A stretch of DNA of 64,000 nucleotides from Taibaiella soli. Lineage in GTDB: Bacteria > Bacteroidota > Bacteroidia > Chitinophagales > Chitinophagaceae. The notes beneath the pieces were generated by a model, which saw only the letters and a list, made by a program, of their open reading frames with translations, did no database searches and had not been told where the DNA came from. This document shows, piece after piece, positions 34,136 to 42,382 of the stretch. Within the stretch, counting starts at the first letter, position 1. The number at the start of each line of letters is the position of its first letter. The stretch is from the NCBI RefSeq assembly GCF_003236175.1, contig NZ_QKTW01000003.1, positions 106,158 through 170,157 of the forward strand, in the 5' to 3' direction. A program made the position numbers and the translations under genes.

Positions 34136-35320
34136 TCATTGCGGTAAGCTGGCTTGTTCATTTCCGAAGCCCCAGGCAATGCCGAATAATGTAAGCAGCT
34201 TCGCTTTCTCTACGCCGAAATCCTTGCCGAACGTGCCGTTGAGGTAAAGGTTGTCACCAATACGGTAGTTGATAAAACCAACCAGTCTTTGTGACTGTAA
34301 TGATGGTCCTGTAGAATAGTTTCGGTAGACACCTTCTGCACCAATATTTAAACGGTCAAATTGTAGTGAAAGTTTTCCACCCACATCAATTGCGTTAGAT
34401 GAAGTGACCACACCATTGTCAAGCGTATAACCATCGTACATGTAACGCGCATAACCAGCAATGCTAAAATAGTTTTTTGTGGAATCGCCAATGCCCAATG
34501 GAAGGTTAAGTGAAACAGTTGTCCAGACGCCCAGTCTGCCCGTTTTCCAGGTCGTATCTCCAATACCGTACATCGCATAAGCGCCCGCAAAATCCCATGC
34601 GAAAATAGGTTTCTCGTCTAGCGTACTTTGAACCTGTGCGGCTAATGCATCCGCTGTCATTTTTTTCGCAGCCTTAAGACTGTCTCTCATACCCGCGAGC
34701 TCTTTCGACCGCGATGCTTCTAATTGAACATTACCGGTTCGGGCTGCCGATCTGTAAATACTGTCGTTCATGTCATCGCCGATTTCAGCCAGGGCAGTGT
34801 TATGCCAGGCGTCAATTGCATTACCTAGTTTTTTTGCATAACCTGCGCGGTGAATTTTAATCAGCGTTGTACGGACACCCGCTGAAAATACTTTTTGTGT
34901 AGTGGTAAAGGTATCAGGCACCATATCCTTATTCACAAAAGCCATTGATACACTCGCGAATTTGAAGGAAGAGAAAGCATTTTCTTTCCATTCGTCTGCA
35001 TTGGTAATATCGTTGTGTTGTTTTTTTAGTCCGGTAAAATTGTACACATTTCTATTGGCTGGTAAAACCCACCAGTAGGGAGTAAACTCTGCAGAATAGT
35101 TCTGTGGCCATCCCTGGGAGTTTTCAATATTCTGCAATACACCCAGTGTAAAAGCTTTTGGGGTGCTTGGCGTTTCTATCAAAGTAGGTGAAACATCCAC
35201 CAGTTTAAAAGCACTGGATTGCGGAACACTTAGCTGACTCACATCGAAGGTTGGTGTGGTTTGGGCATTCGCTAAATAGCCACCCAGCAATAAACCAGCG
35301 ACGATAAATAATTTTTTCAT
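34136..35320 (-). CDS. Outer-membrane beta-barrel-like protein, last gene of an unknown envelope operon
   Basis: 394 residues, signal peptide MKKLFIVAGLLLGGYLANAQ. The first part holds SSAFKLVDVSPTLIETPSTP and SAEFTPYWWVLP, a pattern I associate with uncharacterised proteins carrying 'PxF.LL...P..I..P..P' and 'e.aPYW'. Residues ~180-230 are helical and charged, and the last ~150 alternate Tyr/Gly/aromatic strands (YFSIAGYARYMYDGYTL, RLVGFINYRIGDNLYL) as in beta barrels. It starts 3 bp after the stop of the 129-residue gene. The function is unknown; the location is most likely the outer membrane. Confidence 0.72.
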   Translation of the reverse strand: MKKLFIVAGLLLGGYLANAQTTPTFDVSQLSVPQSSAFKLVDVSPTLIETPSTPKAFTLGVLQNIENSQGWPQNYSAEFTPYWWVLPANRNVYNFTGLKKQHNDITNADEWKENAFSSFKFASVSMAFVNKDMVPDTFTTTQKVFSAGVRTTLIKIHRAGYAKKLGNAIDAWHNTALAEIGDDMNDSIYRSAARTGNVQLEASRSKELAGMRDSLKAAKKMTADALAAQVQSTLDEKPIFAWDFAGAYAMYGIGDTTWKTGRLGVWTTVSLNLPLGIGDSTKNYFSIAGYARYMYDGYTLDNGVVTSSNAIDVGGKLSLQFDRLNIGAEGVYRNYSTGPSLQSQRLVGFINYRIGDNLYLNGTFGKDFGVEKAKLLTLFGIAWGFGNEQASLPQ

Positions 35321-35323
35321 GAT

Positions 35324-35713
35324 CTAGTAAAGACTGATGTTTTTATAAAGCTCTACATCTGTGTAATCGCCGTAGATATCGTTCTTAAAGTCGAAAGAAT
35401 ATTCTGCGTGTCCTTGTTGTCCGTTATCTAGTACATACAATGCTTTTAAGCCGTTAAATTCTGCCTGGCGCGCGTTTATATCTTTACCCGTGATGTGGAT
35501 TTTTGTAGTGATAGAAAGTGTAGATCCCTGAATACTAGCGGCTGTTCCAATAGTCGTCTGACGAATATCGCCGGTGGCATCGCTGGAAGCTGCTACTGAT
35601 GTCGTCGTAGTGTCGGTCAGCGTAAAAGCTCTTGTAGCGGCCATTCCTGTTGTTGTGATATCAACTGCAAGTTTCACCTGTTGTGTTCCGTTTCCGGTTT
35701 GGTACTTGTCCAT
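35324..35713 (-). CDS. Small Thr-rich protein of unknown function
   Basis: 129 residues, no signal peptide or membrane segment. The N-terminal two thirds are very rich in Thr, Ala and Ser (TRAFTLTDTTTTSVAAS), predicted beta; the C-terminus has several aromatic residues (AEYSFDFKNDIYGDYTDVEL). I recognise no family. Its size and strand-rich composition would fit a structural or tube-like subunit, but that is speculation. It is wedged between a membrane protein gene (37 bp) and the barrel gene (3 bp). Confidence 0.65.
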   Translation of the reverse strand: MDKYQTGNGTQQVKLAVDITTTGMAATRAFTLTDTTTTSVAASSDATGDIRQTTIGTAASIQGSTLSITTKIHITGKDINARQAEFNGLKALYVLDNGQQGHAEYSFDFKNDIYGDYTDVELYKNISLY

Positions 35714-35750
35714 GGTGTGTTTTTAATGATGATTTTGATGGTGAAAATTA

Positions 35751-36812
35751 TTAGTAACTATTCGGTTTTTTATTGGTAACTGCTGTTGCAATTTTGTTGG
35801 AAGCATAAGGAACAACACCAAGACCCAATGCAATCAGTACTGCCGAAAGTCCGCTTAAATCAGGTGCTTTGCCAAAGCTGATATAATAGTAAATGAAAAA
35901 GCAGCTCAAACAGGTAGCGAGCGTAAGCGTAATCACCGAAGAGAAAAACGCAATCAGACGACTGCTGCTCGGGCGATAATTTCCTTTCACTTTTTGTATC
36001 GCATCTGCATATTCAGACGCTGTCATTTTTGGTTTTACAGGTATTGCATTTGGTGTAATTGAAGTTATTTTTTGTCCACCCTGAATTCCCGAAGTGCTTG
36101 CCTCCGAATCTCCGCTTCCTGTGTCGGATGTGCCGGCTGTTGCCGCATCTGTTGAAGGCGCCGGAATTGAAATATTTACATTAGTTGTAGTCAGTGATCC
36201 CGCATCTGTATTTATTTGTGGCACGTTCAGATCATTTACCGGCGCAGGTGTAAGTGGAGGCGCCGGTGGGGGCGCAGGGAGCTGGTCGGTATCGGCATCC
36301 GCTGCCGGATTTTCTGTCACTGTTACACTTGCTGCTGGCATTGCATCCGGACGGAAGAATGTATTGGTGATTTCAATTGTGGCAGGTAATACCGAAGGAA
36401 TCATGGTCGCATCTTTCGACGCCATTTGCACTAATGTCGCCGGATTATAGGCAGGATTTACCACGGTTATTTTGGCTTCATCATTTTCTGTAAGGGCTTC
36501 ACGTAAATTAAATTTCTTCAATGCCCCAAGACCTACAACCATGAGCACAATAAAGAATGCTGCGGGAAGCAACGCAAATAAATACGTCATCGGTTTATAA
36601 GCCAGATCAGTTGGCTGCGGCGGCAAGAACGAATTGTTTGTATCTGCGATTGCTGTGCTGATTTGCGTTTGAACCGGCGGTGGGGCAGTAGATGCATTGG
36701 CTGGCATTTGTGTATTTGCGCCGTCGATATTTTGTGTGCCTGCACTATCATTCTGTGCAAATGAAAGTGTCGCAGAAAATAACAAAAACAGAAAAATGAA
36801 AAATGGTCTCAT
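35751..36812 (-). CDS. Pro/Thr-rich inner-membrane protein of unknown function
   Basis: 353 residues. A cleavable-looking signal (1-20, ending LSFAQ), a membrane helix at about 77-98 (YLFALLPAAFFIVLMVVG), a long soluble region with a Pro-rich stretch near 175-195 (PAPPPAPPLTPAPVN) and Thr/Ser-rich sequence, then two closely spaced membrane helices near the C-terminus (VITLTLATCLSCFFIYYYI and LSAVLIALGLGVVPYAS). The Pro-rich part could span periplasm or link domains. It lies 28 bp after the next membrane protein gene. No family was recognised. Confidence 0.7.
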   Translation of the reverse strand: MRPFFIFLFLLFSATLSFAQNDSAGTQNIDGANTQMPANASTAPPPVQTQISTAIADTNNSFLPPQPTDLAYKPMTYLFALLPAAFFIVLMVVGLGALKKFNLREALTENDEAKITVVNPAYNPATLVQMASKDATMIPSVLPATIEITNTFFRPDAMPAASVTVTENPAADADTDQLPAPPPAPPLTPAPVNDLNVPQINTDAGSLTTTNVNISIPAPSTDAATAGTSDTGSGDSEASTSGIQGGQKITSITPNAIPVKPKMTASEYADAIQKVKGNYRPSSSRLIAFFSSVITLTLATCLSCFFIYYYISFGKAPDLSGLSAVLIALGLGVVPYASNKIATAVTNKKPNSY

Positions 36813-36840
36813 GATGTATTGATTGATGTAACGGTTGTGA

Positions 36841-37815
36841 TTATTTAGAAGTATTGTCTTTAGAATCGTCTGGTTTATTACCCACCGATCGGATGTTTAC
36901 TACGCGGTTCATCAGATCAAACCAATAGCTGGCATTGAGTTGCAGCGCAAAAGTCGTAATGAGAACGCCGAGTAATTTTAGCAGAAAATGTTTACTCCAT
37001 TCAGTTTTAAACTCGCCGTTGTAGCCCAGTTTATAACCGGCAGATTGTTCATATACCACTTTCAGGTTTTGTGTCTGACTCATAAGCGTATTTACGCTGA
37101 TACTATCTTTTGGAGTAGTACTGTACTTTCCGGCAGTGGTGTAAAATATTTTGCCTGCAGAGTCTTTCACGATGATTGAATCGTTTTGCACTTGTATTTG
37201 CGAAAGATGTGCTGCAATCTGATCGGCCGTTTTGCTCAGGTATTTTGGATCGCGGAGTGTGTCATTTGCAATCTTGATCGTATCGATGTTCAATGCGACT
37301 GAAATGATGAAGCCTACTATCAGCAGTATTTTCCGAATGTCTTTTTTGTACCAGCCGGTGGTGCGGTCCATCACATTGTTGTAAAACTCTTCGAGCTTTT
37401 TCTCGAAAGTGGCAATGTCATTTTTTGCTTGCGCCAGCAGATCTAAAAGCACTTTTTGGAATTGTTTTGGTAGAATGCTGTTTTGGATACCTGCTTTGAT
37501 TTTGTCCGGCGTATAATTTTCCGCTTTGATCTGTTCAACAACTGTCAGTACAAAATTTGAAGAGGAGATATAGGCAGGAAATTGTCCTTTTGCTTTTACC
37601 AATGCCTGAATATGAGGGCTGTTCATAAAATGATTGCGGATGAACGGTTTCCATCCCGGGTCATTGAACATATTTTCCAGCGCTTGCCTGAGGTGCTTCT
37701 GGCGTAACTCAAGGAAACCTGCCAGCGCTTCATTAATGGCGGAAAGCACCAGGCTGCCTACGAAATAGGTAAATGAAAGCAGGATCACCAGATCCAATAC
37801 CGGAGAGTCAAACAT
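36841..37815 (-). CDS. Conserved uncharacterised membrane protein, first gene of the envelope operon
   Basis: 324 residues from the ATG at 37815; a TTG 66 bp earlier is possible, but the start MFDSPVLDLVILLSFTYFVG matches how I remember this family beginning. TM1 at 6-28 ends in SAINEALAGFLELR, then a ~130-residue cytoplasmic part, the phrase DRTTGWYKKDIRKI at 150-163, TM2 at 162-182, a ~95-residue loop, and TM3 near 280-303. Similar proteins (S.xNE.ia..L.lR.. and DR.sGWYKR) occur in several phyla and have no assigned function. Together with the three genes that follow it forms a compact operon. Confidence 0.75.
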   Translation of the reverse strand: MFDSPVLDLVILLSFTYFVGSLVLSAINEALAGFLELRQKHLRQALENMFNDPGWKPFIRNHFMNSPHIQALVKAKGQFPAYISSSNFVLTVVEQIKAENYTPDKIKAGIQNSILPKQFQKVLLDLLAQAKNDIATFEKKLEEFYNNVMDRTTGWYKKDIRKILLIVGFIISVALNIDTIKIANDTLRDPKYLSKTADQIAAHLSQIQVQNDSIIVKDSAGKIFYTTAGKYSTTPKDSISVNTLMSQTQNLKVVYEQSAGYKLGYNGEFKTEWSKHFLLKLLGVLITTFALQLNASYWFDLMNRVVNIRSVGNKPDDSKDNTSK

Positions 37816-38095
37816 ATTCGTGGTGGAGGTTTTTATTGTCGTTGTCTTAAAAGCCGGCAACATTGCGCCATTTCTGTTCAAAAAAACTACAATCGCTTCA
37901 AGGTAATGTAACTGTAAAACTATTGTATATATACTATTTTGTCAAGATGTAGTGGTGTTGCAATAGATGAGGTTTAGAAGGAAATGATCATTTAAACTTA
38001 TTGTTGCACCTTTCCTTACAAAACTAAATATTTATTATTTATAAAATGAATTTATCGTTAACAATGTATAAACGTTTATATCCATACCCCCATCA

Positions 38096-38159
38096 TATCT
38101 TTACTCTGTTTTCATAGTGATAGGGTTTAGGGAGTGGGTTTCTACCCACTCTTTTTTTT
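38096..38159 (+). ncRNA. Possible short RNA ending at an orphan terminator
   Basis: TATCTTTA (38096-38103, one change from TAnnTTTG) is followed 28 bp later by a perfect 8-bp hairpin GAGTGGGT / ACCCACTC and eight T. No + strand protein gene lies upstream, so the terminator must serve a short transcript of about 50 nt or stop read-through. Weak evidence. Confidence 0.3.
38132..38159 (+). terminator. Orphan + strand terminator
   Basis: Stem 38132-38139 / 38144-38151, loop TTCT, T-run 38152-38159. Confidence 0.7.
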
Positions 38160-38293
38160 ACCCCAAGCCCTGAAGGCGAATTCCATCGCGGGTATTCGCA
38201 TTTTACACATCTCCCATATTGAACGCATTCATCATCGCGTTCCCACGTTATCCGATCATCGCATTCTTTTAGGTTTTGACTTTTGAATTGGGA

Positions 38294-38301
38294 TATATTT
38301 G
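38294..38301 (+). promoter_or_regulatory. Promoter -7 box of the 195-residue barrel gene
   Basis: TATATTTG, full match to TAnnTTTG, 38 bp before the ATG; a TTTG at 38275-38278 is slightly too close to be a normal -33 box. Confidence 0.5.
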
Positions 38302-38338
38302 TTTATATTACAATGTATTTTAATCAAAAAGCCTGTAT

Positions 38339-38926
38339 ATGAAAAAAAGCTTACTCACCTCGATCGTCGTTTGTCTTTTGTTATTTACCGGAAAATCGAT
38401 AGCCCAGCCGTTGGTGGGCGGAAGACATGAATTTGGCGCTTTGATTGGTGTACAAGGTGCGCAGTTTTCTGCAGATCCTAGTATTGACCAGAATATGAAA
38501 ATCTCCGTCGGTGGAAAATTATACTGGAACTATCTGATTGTGGGCAATTTATTATCTATCCGTGCTGAAGTGGGGGTGGATAACTGGGGTACGAAGATGA
38601 AATCAGATACCAGCCTGAATTTATTATATCTCACATTGCCAGCTGTTGCCGCTCAGGTGAAATTTGGTCCGTTAAAAGTTTACGTAGGTCCTCAATTGAA
38701 TCTATTGCTTTCGGCCAAACAAAAAGACGGTGGTTCTATAGATGCGAAGGATTTGTTTAAAAGCACCGACATTTCAGGAATGGCGGGTGCGGAGGTAAAT
38801 CTGCCATTTTTCATTATGCTCGGCGCCCGTTATAATTTTGGGCTTTCCAATATTTCGGACATCAGCGAGCAAAAGATTAAAAATGGAGCCTTTATGGTTT
38901 ATGTGGGCGTACATTTCCGCCGTTAA
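38339..38926 (+). CDS. Outer-membrane beta-barrel protein (PorT-like family)
   Basis: 195 residues with a signal peptide to about 23 (GKSIAQ). The mature protein is a chain of short amphipathic strands (HEFGALIGVQGAQFS, GKLYWNYLIVGNLLSIRAEV, GAFMVYVGVHFRR) and ends with an aromatic-poor but typical FRR. This fits the 'outer membrane protein beta-barrel' family (PF13568) common in Bacteroidota. It is monocistronic. The function is unknown. Confidence 0.82.
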   Translation: MKKSLLTSIVVCLLLFTGKSIAQPLVGGRHEFGALIGVQGAQFSADPSIDQNMKISVGGKLYWNYLIVGNLLSIRAEVGVDNWGTKMKSDTSLNLLYLTLPAVAAQVKFGPLKVYVGPQLNLLLSAKQKDGGSIDAKDLFKSTDISGMAGAEVNLPFFIMLGARYNFGLSNISDISEQKIKNGAFMVYVGVHFRR

Positions 38927-38968
38927 TATTCATTACGTTTTTTCTTCATCGCAATAACCCATAAACAA

Positions 38969-38996
38969 AAAGAGTACGGTTCGTCCCGTACTCTTT
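38969..38996. terminator. Bidirectional terminator between barrel gene and kynU
   Basis: 11-bp stem AAAGAGTACGG / CCGTACTCTTT with a 6-nt loop, A-run before and T-run after. Confidence 0.8.
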
Positions 38997-39057
38997 CTAT
39001 TTTTTTACAGCTCAAAGCTAACGTATAACTTAAAGCTTATAACTCATAGTTTAAAAC

Positions 39058-40323
39058 TTATTCCATTTCTTTCAGCACTTCGTAAAAACGGTAGCAATCT
39101 TCGTAAGTATTATACAAAGGCACCGGAGCAATACGAATTACGTTTGGTTCACGCCAGTCAGCAATTACACCTGCTTCGGTCAGTTTATCAAACACTTCGC
39201 GGCCACGTTCTGCAAACAGCATTGATAGCTGACAACCGCGACGGTTGCTTTCTGCCGGTGTGATGATCGTAAACGGTAAATGACTGATATCTTTCAGCAA
39301 ATATTCCATGTAAGCCGTCATACGCAGGCTTTTTTCGCGCAGTGCAGGAATACCGGCTTTGTCATAAATATCAAGAGAAGCACGATGTGCGACCATGTTA
39401 AATACCGGAGCATTACTCATTTGCCAGCTTGCAGCACCTTTTTGCGGGGTGAAGCCTTTTTCCATTTTGAAACGGCCTTTTTCTTCATTGCCCCACCAGC
39501 CGGCAAGACGGAATGTTTTTGGGTTGTTGCCATGGTGTTCGTGAACGAATGCGCCCGCTACGCCGCCTGGTCCTGAATTGAGGTATTTGTAAGAACACCA
39601 GCAAGCGAAATCTACGTTCCAGTCGTGCAACTGTAGTGGTACGTTACCAACAGCATGCGCCAGATCAAAACCTGCATAAGCACCAACGCGATGAGCTGCA
39701 TCTGTAATGCGTTTCAGATCAAAGAATTGACCAGTATAATAGTTCACACCGCCAAACATTACCACAGCGAGGCTGTCGCCTGCTTCCTGAATAGCAGCAA
39801 GAATGTCTTCTTCTTCAATAATGTGTGCACCTTCACGCGGTTTCATTTCAATAATCGCATCTTCAGGATCGTAGCCATACATGCGCACCTGCGTTTCCAT
39901 TGCGTATTGATCGCTAGGGAAAGCGCCTGCTTCCATCAGAATTTTATAACGGCCTTTTTCAGGACGATAAAAAGAAAGCATCAGCAAATGAAGATTTACA
40001 GTCAGCGTATTCATCGCTACCACTTCTTCTTTATTGGCGCCTACGATTTTGGCCAGACTTTCAGAAAAGTTGTGATGGTAAGAAAACCATGGATTGCGTG
40101 CCTGGAAATGTCCTTCCACACCATATTTGGCCCAGTCTTCCAGTTCCTGGTTCATCAGGTAAGACACACTTTTAGGCTGAAGGCCCAAAGAGTTGCCGCA
40201 GAAATAATAAACGTCCTTACCATTGTGTTGCGGAAAAAGAAAACGTTCACGGAACGGATACAGGAAATCTACCTGATCCTGGCTTTGCGCATATTCCAGT
40301 GTAGCTTCAAAATTGGCTTGCAT
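39058..40323 (-). CDS. kynU: Kynureninase
   Basis: 421 residues from the ATG at 40323 (a TTG seven codons earlier is rejected). A PLP enzyme that splits kynurenine to anthranilate (or 3-hydroxykynurenine to 3-hydroxyanthranilate) plus alanine in tryptophan breakdown or NAD synthesis. Landmarks: YYFCGNSLGLQPKS, AMNTLTVNLHLLMLSFYRP, the Asp/His of GFDLAHAVGNVPL, and the PLP lysine in CWCSYKYLNSGPG. No other kynurenine-pathway gene is adjacent. Confidence 0.96.
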   Translation of the reverse strand: MQANFEATLEYAQSQDQVDFLYPFRERFLFPQHNGKDVYYFCGNSLGLQPKSVSYLMNQELEDWAKYGVEGHFQARNPWFSYHHNFSESLAKIVGANKEEVVAMNTLTVNLHLLMLSFYRPEKGRYKILMEAGAFPSDQYAMETQVRMYGYDPEDAIIEMKPREGAHIIEEEDILAAIQEAGDSLAVVMFGGVNYYTGQFFDLKRITDAAHRVGAYAGFDLAHAVGNVPLQLHDWNVDFACWCSYKYLNSGPGGVAGAFVHEHHGNNPKTFRLAGWWGNEEKGRFKMEKGFTPQKGAASWQMSNAPVFNMVAHRASLDIYDKAGIPALREKSLRMTAYMEYLLKDISHLPFTIITPAESNRRGCQLSMLFAERGREVFDKLTEAGVIADWREPNVIRIAPVPLYNTYEDCYRFYEVLKEME

Positions 40324-40341
40324 GCAATCATTATTTGCCCG

Positions 40342-40349
40342 CAAAAATA
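40342..40349 (-). promoter_or_regulatory. kynU promoter -7 box
   Basis: TATTTTTG on the - strand, full TAnnTTTG match, 18 bp before the ATG; no clear -33 box. Confidence 0.5.
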
Positions 40350-40458
40350 GTAGCCTCTGCCAATAAATTTATCGACCGCCACCAAAAAAATCCTTGTTTT
40401 ATTTTTATGGCATCATTTTCAGAAGGTATTTAGTTCATAATTCATCAAAACATTCAAT

Positions 40459-40977
40459 ATGAAGAAGATTGCTTATGCATTTTCCGGGTTAGTCGCAGGT
40501 GTTTTTTTTGCGTCAAATGTACAGGCGCAAGGAAGTAATCTCGGTCTCGGTTTGCGTATGACTCCAGACGGCGGCGGCTTTACTTTAAAGTATTTTTTTG
40601 ATCAGAATCTGGCGATCGAAGCGCAGCTCAATGCCGGTGGTATCATAGCGCTGGAAGGCCAGAGCGTTACTGCAGCAGGTTTGGTTGAGTATCACATTAA
40701 TCTTCCTGATCCGCAATGGCGTATATTCTTTGGTGGCGGCATGCATTTCGGAAATTGGGACAGAGATGATTACCGTGGCAGCCAGTTTATTTTAGGTATT
40801 GATGGTATCGGTGGGGTGGAATATGTATTTAAGAAAATACCATTGGGCTTAAGTGGCGATTTCCGTCCTGCGGTCAATTTTTTGACTGATGTTGAATTCT
40901 TTCCACACAATTTGTTTGGTGCGGCGGCTCGTTATTATTTTCCGTCCAAGTCTCATGCAAAACATCCGAAGGGATAA
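40459..40977 (+). CDS. Small secreted outer-membrane protein (beta-barrel-like)
   Basis: 172 residues, signal peptide MKKIAYAFSGLVAGVFFASN to VQAQ. The mature part has alternating strands (GLGLRMTPDGGGFTLKYFF, LAIEAQLNAGG, WRIFFGGGMHFGNW, GLSGDFRPAVNF) and a short basic tail (SKSHAKHPKG). It resembles 8-stranded Bacteroidota outer-membrane barrels. No specific function. Confidence 0.78.
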   Translation: MKKIAYAFSGLVAGVFFASNVQAQGSNLGLGLRMTPDGGGFTLKYFFDQNLAIEAQLNAGGIIALEGQSVTAAGLVEYHINLPDPQWRIFFGGGMHFGNWDRDDYRGSQFILGIDGIGGVEYVFKKIPLGLSGDFRPAVNFLTDVEFFPHNLFGAAARYYFPSKSHAKHPKG

Positions 40978-41073
40978 TTTTCAATTCGTAGTTGACGAAT
41001 GTTCAAAAACATTGTAGCTGCACGGGACAATCGCAAATCAGAAATATCCAATCTTAAATAAAATAAGTGCAAC

Positions 41074-41130
41074 GGCGAACCAGCAGCCTGGATAGGTGAA
41101 AATCCTTGAACGGCCAGGCAGTTCGCCTTT
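41074..41130 (+). terminator. Long hairpin terminator after the small barrel gene
   Basis: Outer stem GGCGAAC (41074-41080) / GTTCGCC (41121-41127), inner stem CCTGG / CCAGG, then TTTTT. About 95 bp beyond the stop codon. Confidence 0.5.
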
Positions 41131-41225
41131 TTGTGTGAATTAGGAGAATTTATATTTACATCATTCATAATTCACCATTTACGAATCATAAAATTCACGT
41201 AGGTTTGGATAAAATTTGATTGTCT

Positions 41226-41816
41226 ATGAAAGGAGGAACTATTGCGTTAATCGTTTTAATTCTTATAGTAGTGATTGGCGGATGTGGCACCTGTAACCTG
41301 CAAAGATCTATGGTGACCCTCGATGAAAATGTAAAAAGTAAATGGGGTGAGGTGCAAAACCAATATCAGCGTCGTTCAGATCTCGTTCCAAACCTTGTAA
41401 ATACAGTAAAAGGTGCAGCTAATTTCGAAAAATCTACACTGGAAGCGGTTACCCAGGCGAGAGCCAGCGCTACCAGCCTGAAAGTAGACCCGAATGATCT
41501 GTCTCCGGAAAAAATAAAAGAATTCCAGGCGCGTCAGGGCGAATTGAGCCAGGCGCTCGGTCGTTTGCTCATGGTGACTGAAAATTATCCGCAGCTGAAA
41601 GCGAATCAAAACTTCCTGTCGCTGCAGGATCAGCTGGAAGGAACGGAAAATCGTATCACTGTAGCACGTAAAGGTTTTAATGACGCGGTACAACAATACA
41701 ACACCACTATTCGTTCATTCCCGAACAATATTTTGTCCGGTATGCTCGGCTTCCACGTAAAAGGTATGTTTGAAGCGGACGCTGCGGCGCAAAAAGCGCC
41801 GACGGTACAGTTCTAG
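41226..41816 (+). CDS. LemA family protein
   Basis: 196 residues from the ATG at 41226. One N-terminal membrane helix (4-20, IALIVLILIVVIGG) and then the LemA core: KWGEVQNQYQRRSDLVPNLV, ATSLKVDPNDL, ENYPQLKANQNFLSLQDQLE and a C-terminal RSFPNNILSGMLGF. LemA proteins are envelope-anchored helical proteins of uncertain role. In many bacteria they are encoded with TPM-domain proteins, as here (two follow on the same strand). Confidence 0.94.
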   Translation: MKGGTIALIVLILIVVIGGCGTCNLQRSMVTLDENVKSKWGEVQNQYQRRSDLVPNLVNTVKGAANFEKSTLEAVTQARASATSLKVDPNDLSPEKIKEFQARQGELSQALGRLLMVTENYPQLKANQNFLSLQDQLEGTENRITVARKGFNDAVQQYNTTIRSFPNNILSGMLGFHVKGMFEADAAAQKAPTVQF

Positions 41817-41910
41817 TGGACGTTAGCAGAAATGGTTAAGAATTGTCGGGAATTCACAACTGACAATTGACAACTCACAGTTTGTATTGTTCACCCATTA
41901 TAGACGCTCT

Positions 41911-42372
41911 ATGTTCTCTTTTGGAAAGAAGAAAAAAGCTTTACTGGCCCCCGAAGTTCAGGAGCTCGTAGTTGATGCGATTAAAAAAGCAGAAAGCAAA
42001 ACTACCGGCGAAATCCGGGTATATATAGAGTCAAAATGCGATTATGTTGATGCGATGGACCGTGCCCGGGAAATATTTGTAAAGCTCGGCATGATACATA
42101 CCGTACGGAGAAATGCAGTATTGGTTTACATTGCATTCGATCATCAGCAGTTTGCTATAATGGGTGACACAGAAATCTATGATAAAGCAGGCGGATCGGC
42201 CTTTTGGAACGATGCAGCGAAGAAATTGAAACAATATCTCTCCGGCGGCATGGTTGCAGAAGGGCTGGTCTTTTGCATTGAAGAATTGGGTAAAGCATTG
42301 GCACAGCATTTTCCTTATGATCCCGATGTGGCCAAAAATGAATTGCCCGATGAAATTGTATTTGGCAAGTAA
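41911..42372 (+). CDS. TPM-domain protein without signal peptide
   Basis: 153 residues from the ATG at 41911; a TTG eight codons earlier is less likely. Contains the TPM fold elements TTGEIRVYIES, RRNAVLVYIAFDHQQFAI and DTEIYDKAG. It lacks the signal peptide and Gly-rich tail of its neighbour, so it is likely cytosolic or membrane-attached. TPM domains have been linked to phosphatase activity and to photosystem repair in plants; the bacterial role is unclear. Confidence 0.85.
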   Translation: MFSFGKKKKALLAPEVQELVVDAIKKAESKTTGEIRVYIESKCDYVDAMDRAREIFVKLGMIHTVRRNAVLVYIAFDHQQFAIMGDTEIYDKAGGSAFWNDAAKKLKQYLSGGMVAEGLVFCIEELGKALAQHFPYDPDVAKNELPDEIVFGK

Positions 42373-42382
42373 GCGCCTTTAA

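Larger units (their letters stand above)
37816..38338. other. 523-bp divergent intergenic region
   Basis: It separates the - strand envelope operon from a + strand barrel gene. It holds an orphan + strand terminator (38132-38151), the barrel gene promoter (38294-38301), and AT-rich sequence between 37920 and 38090. No open frame longer than a few dozen codons looks real. Confidence 0.6.

Noticed and set aside
39655..40350. 231-residue + strand open frame opposite kynU
   Set aside because: It is antisense to a clear kynureninase gene, with no signal or motif of its own.
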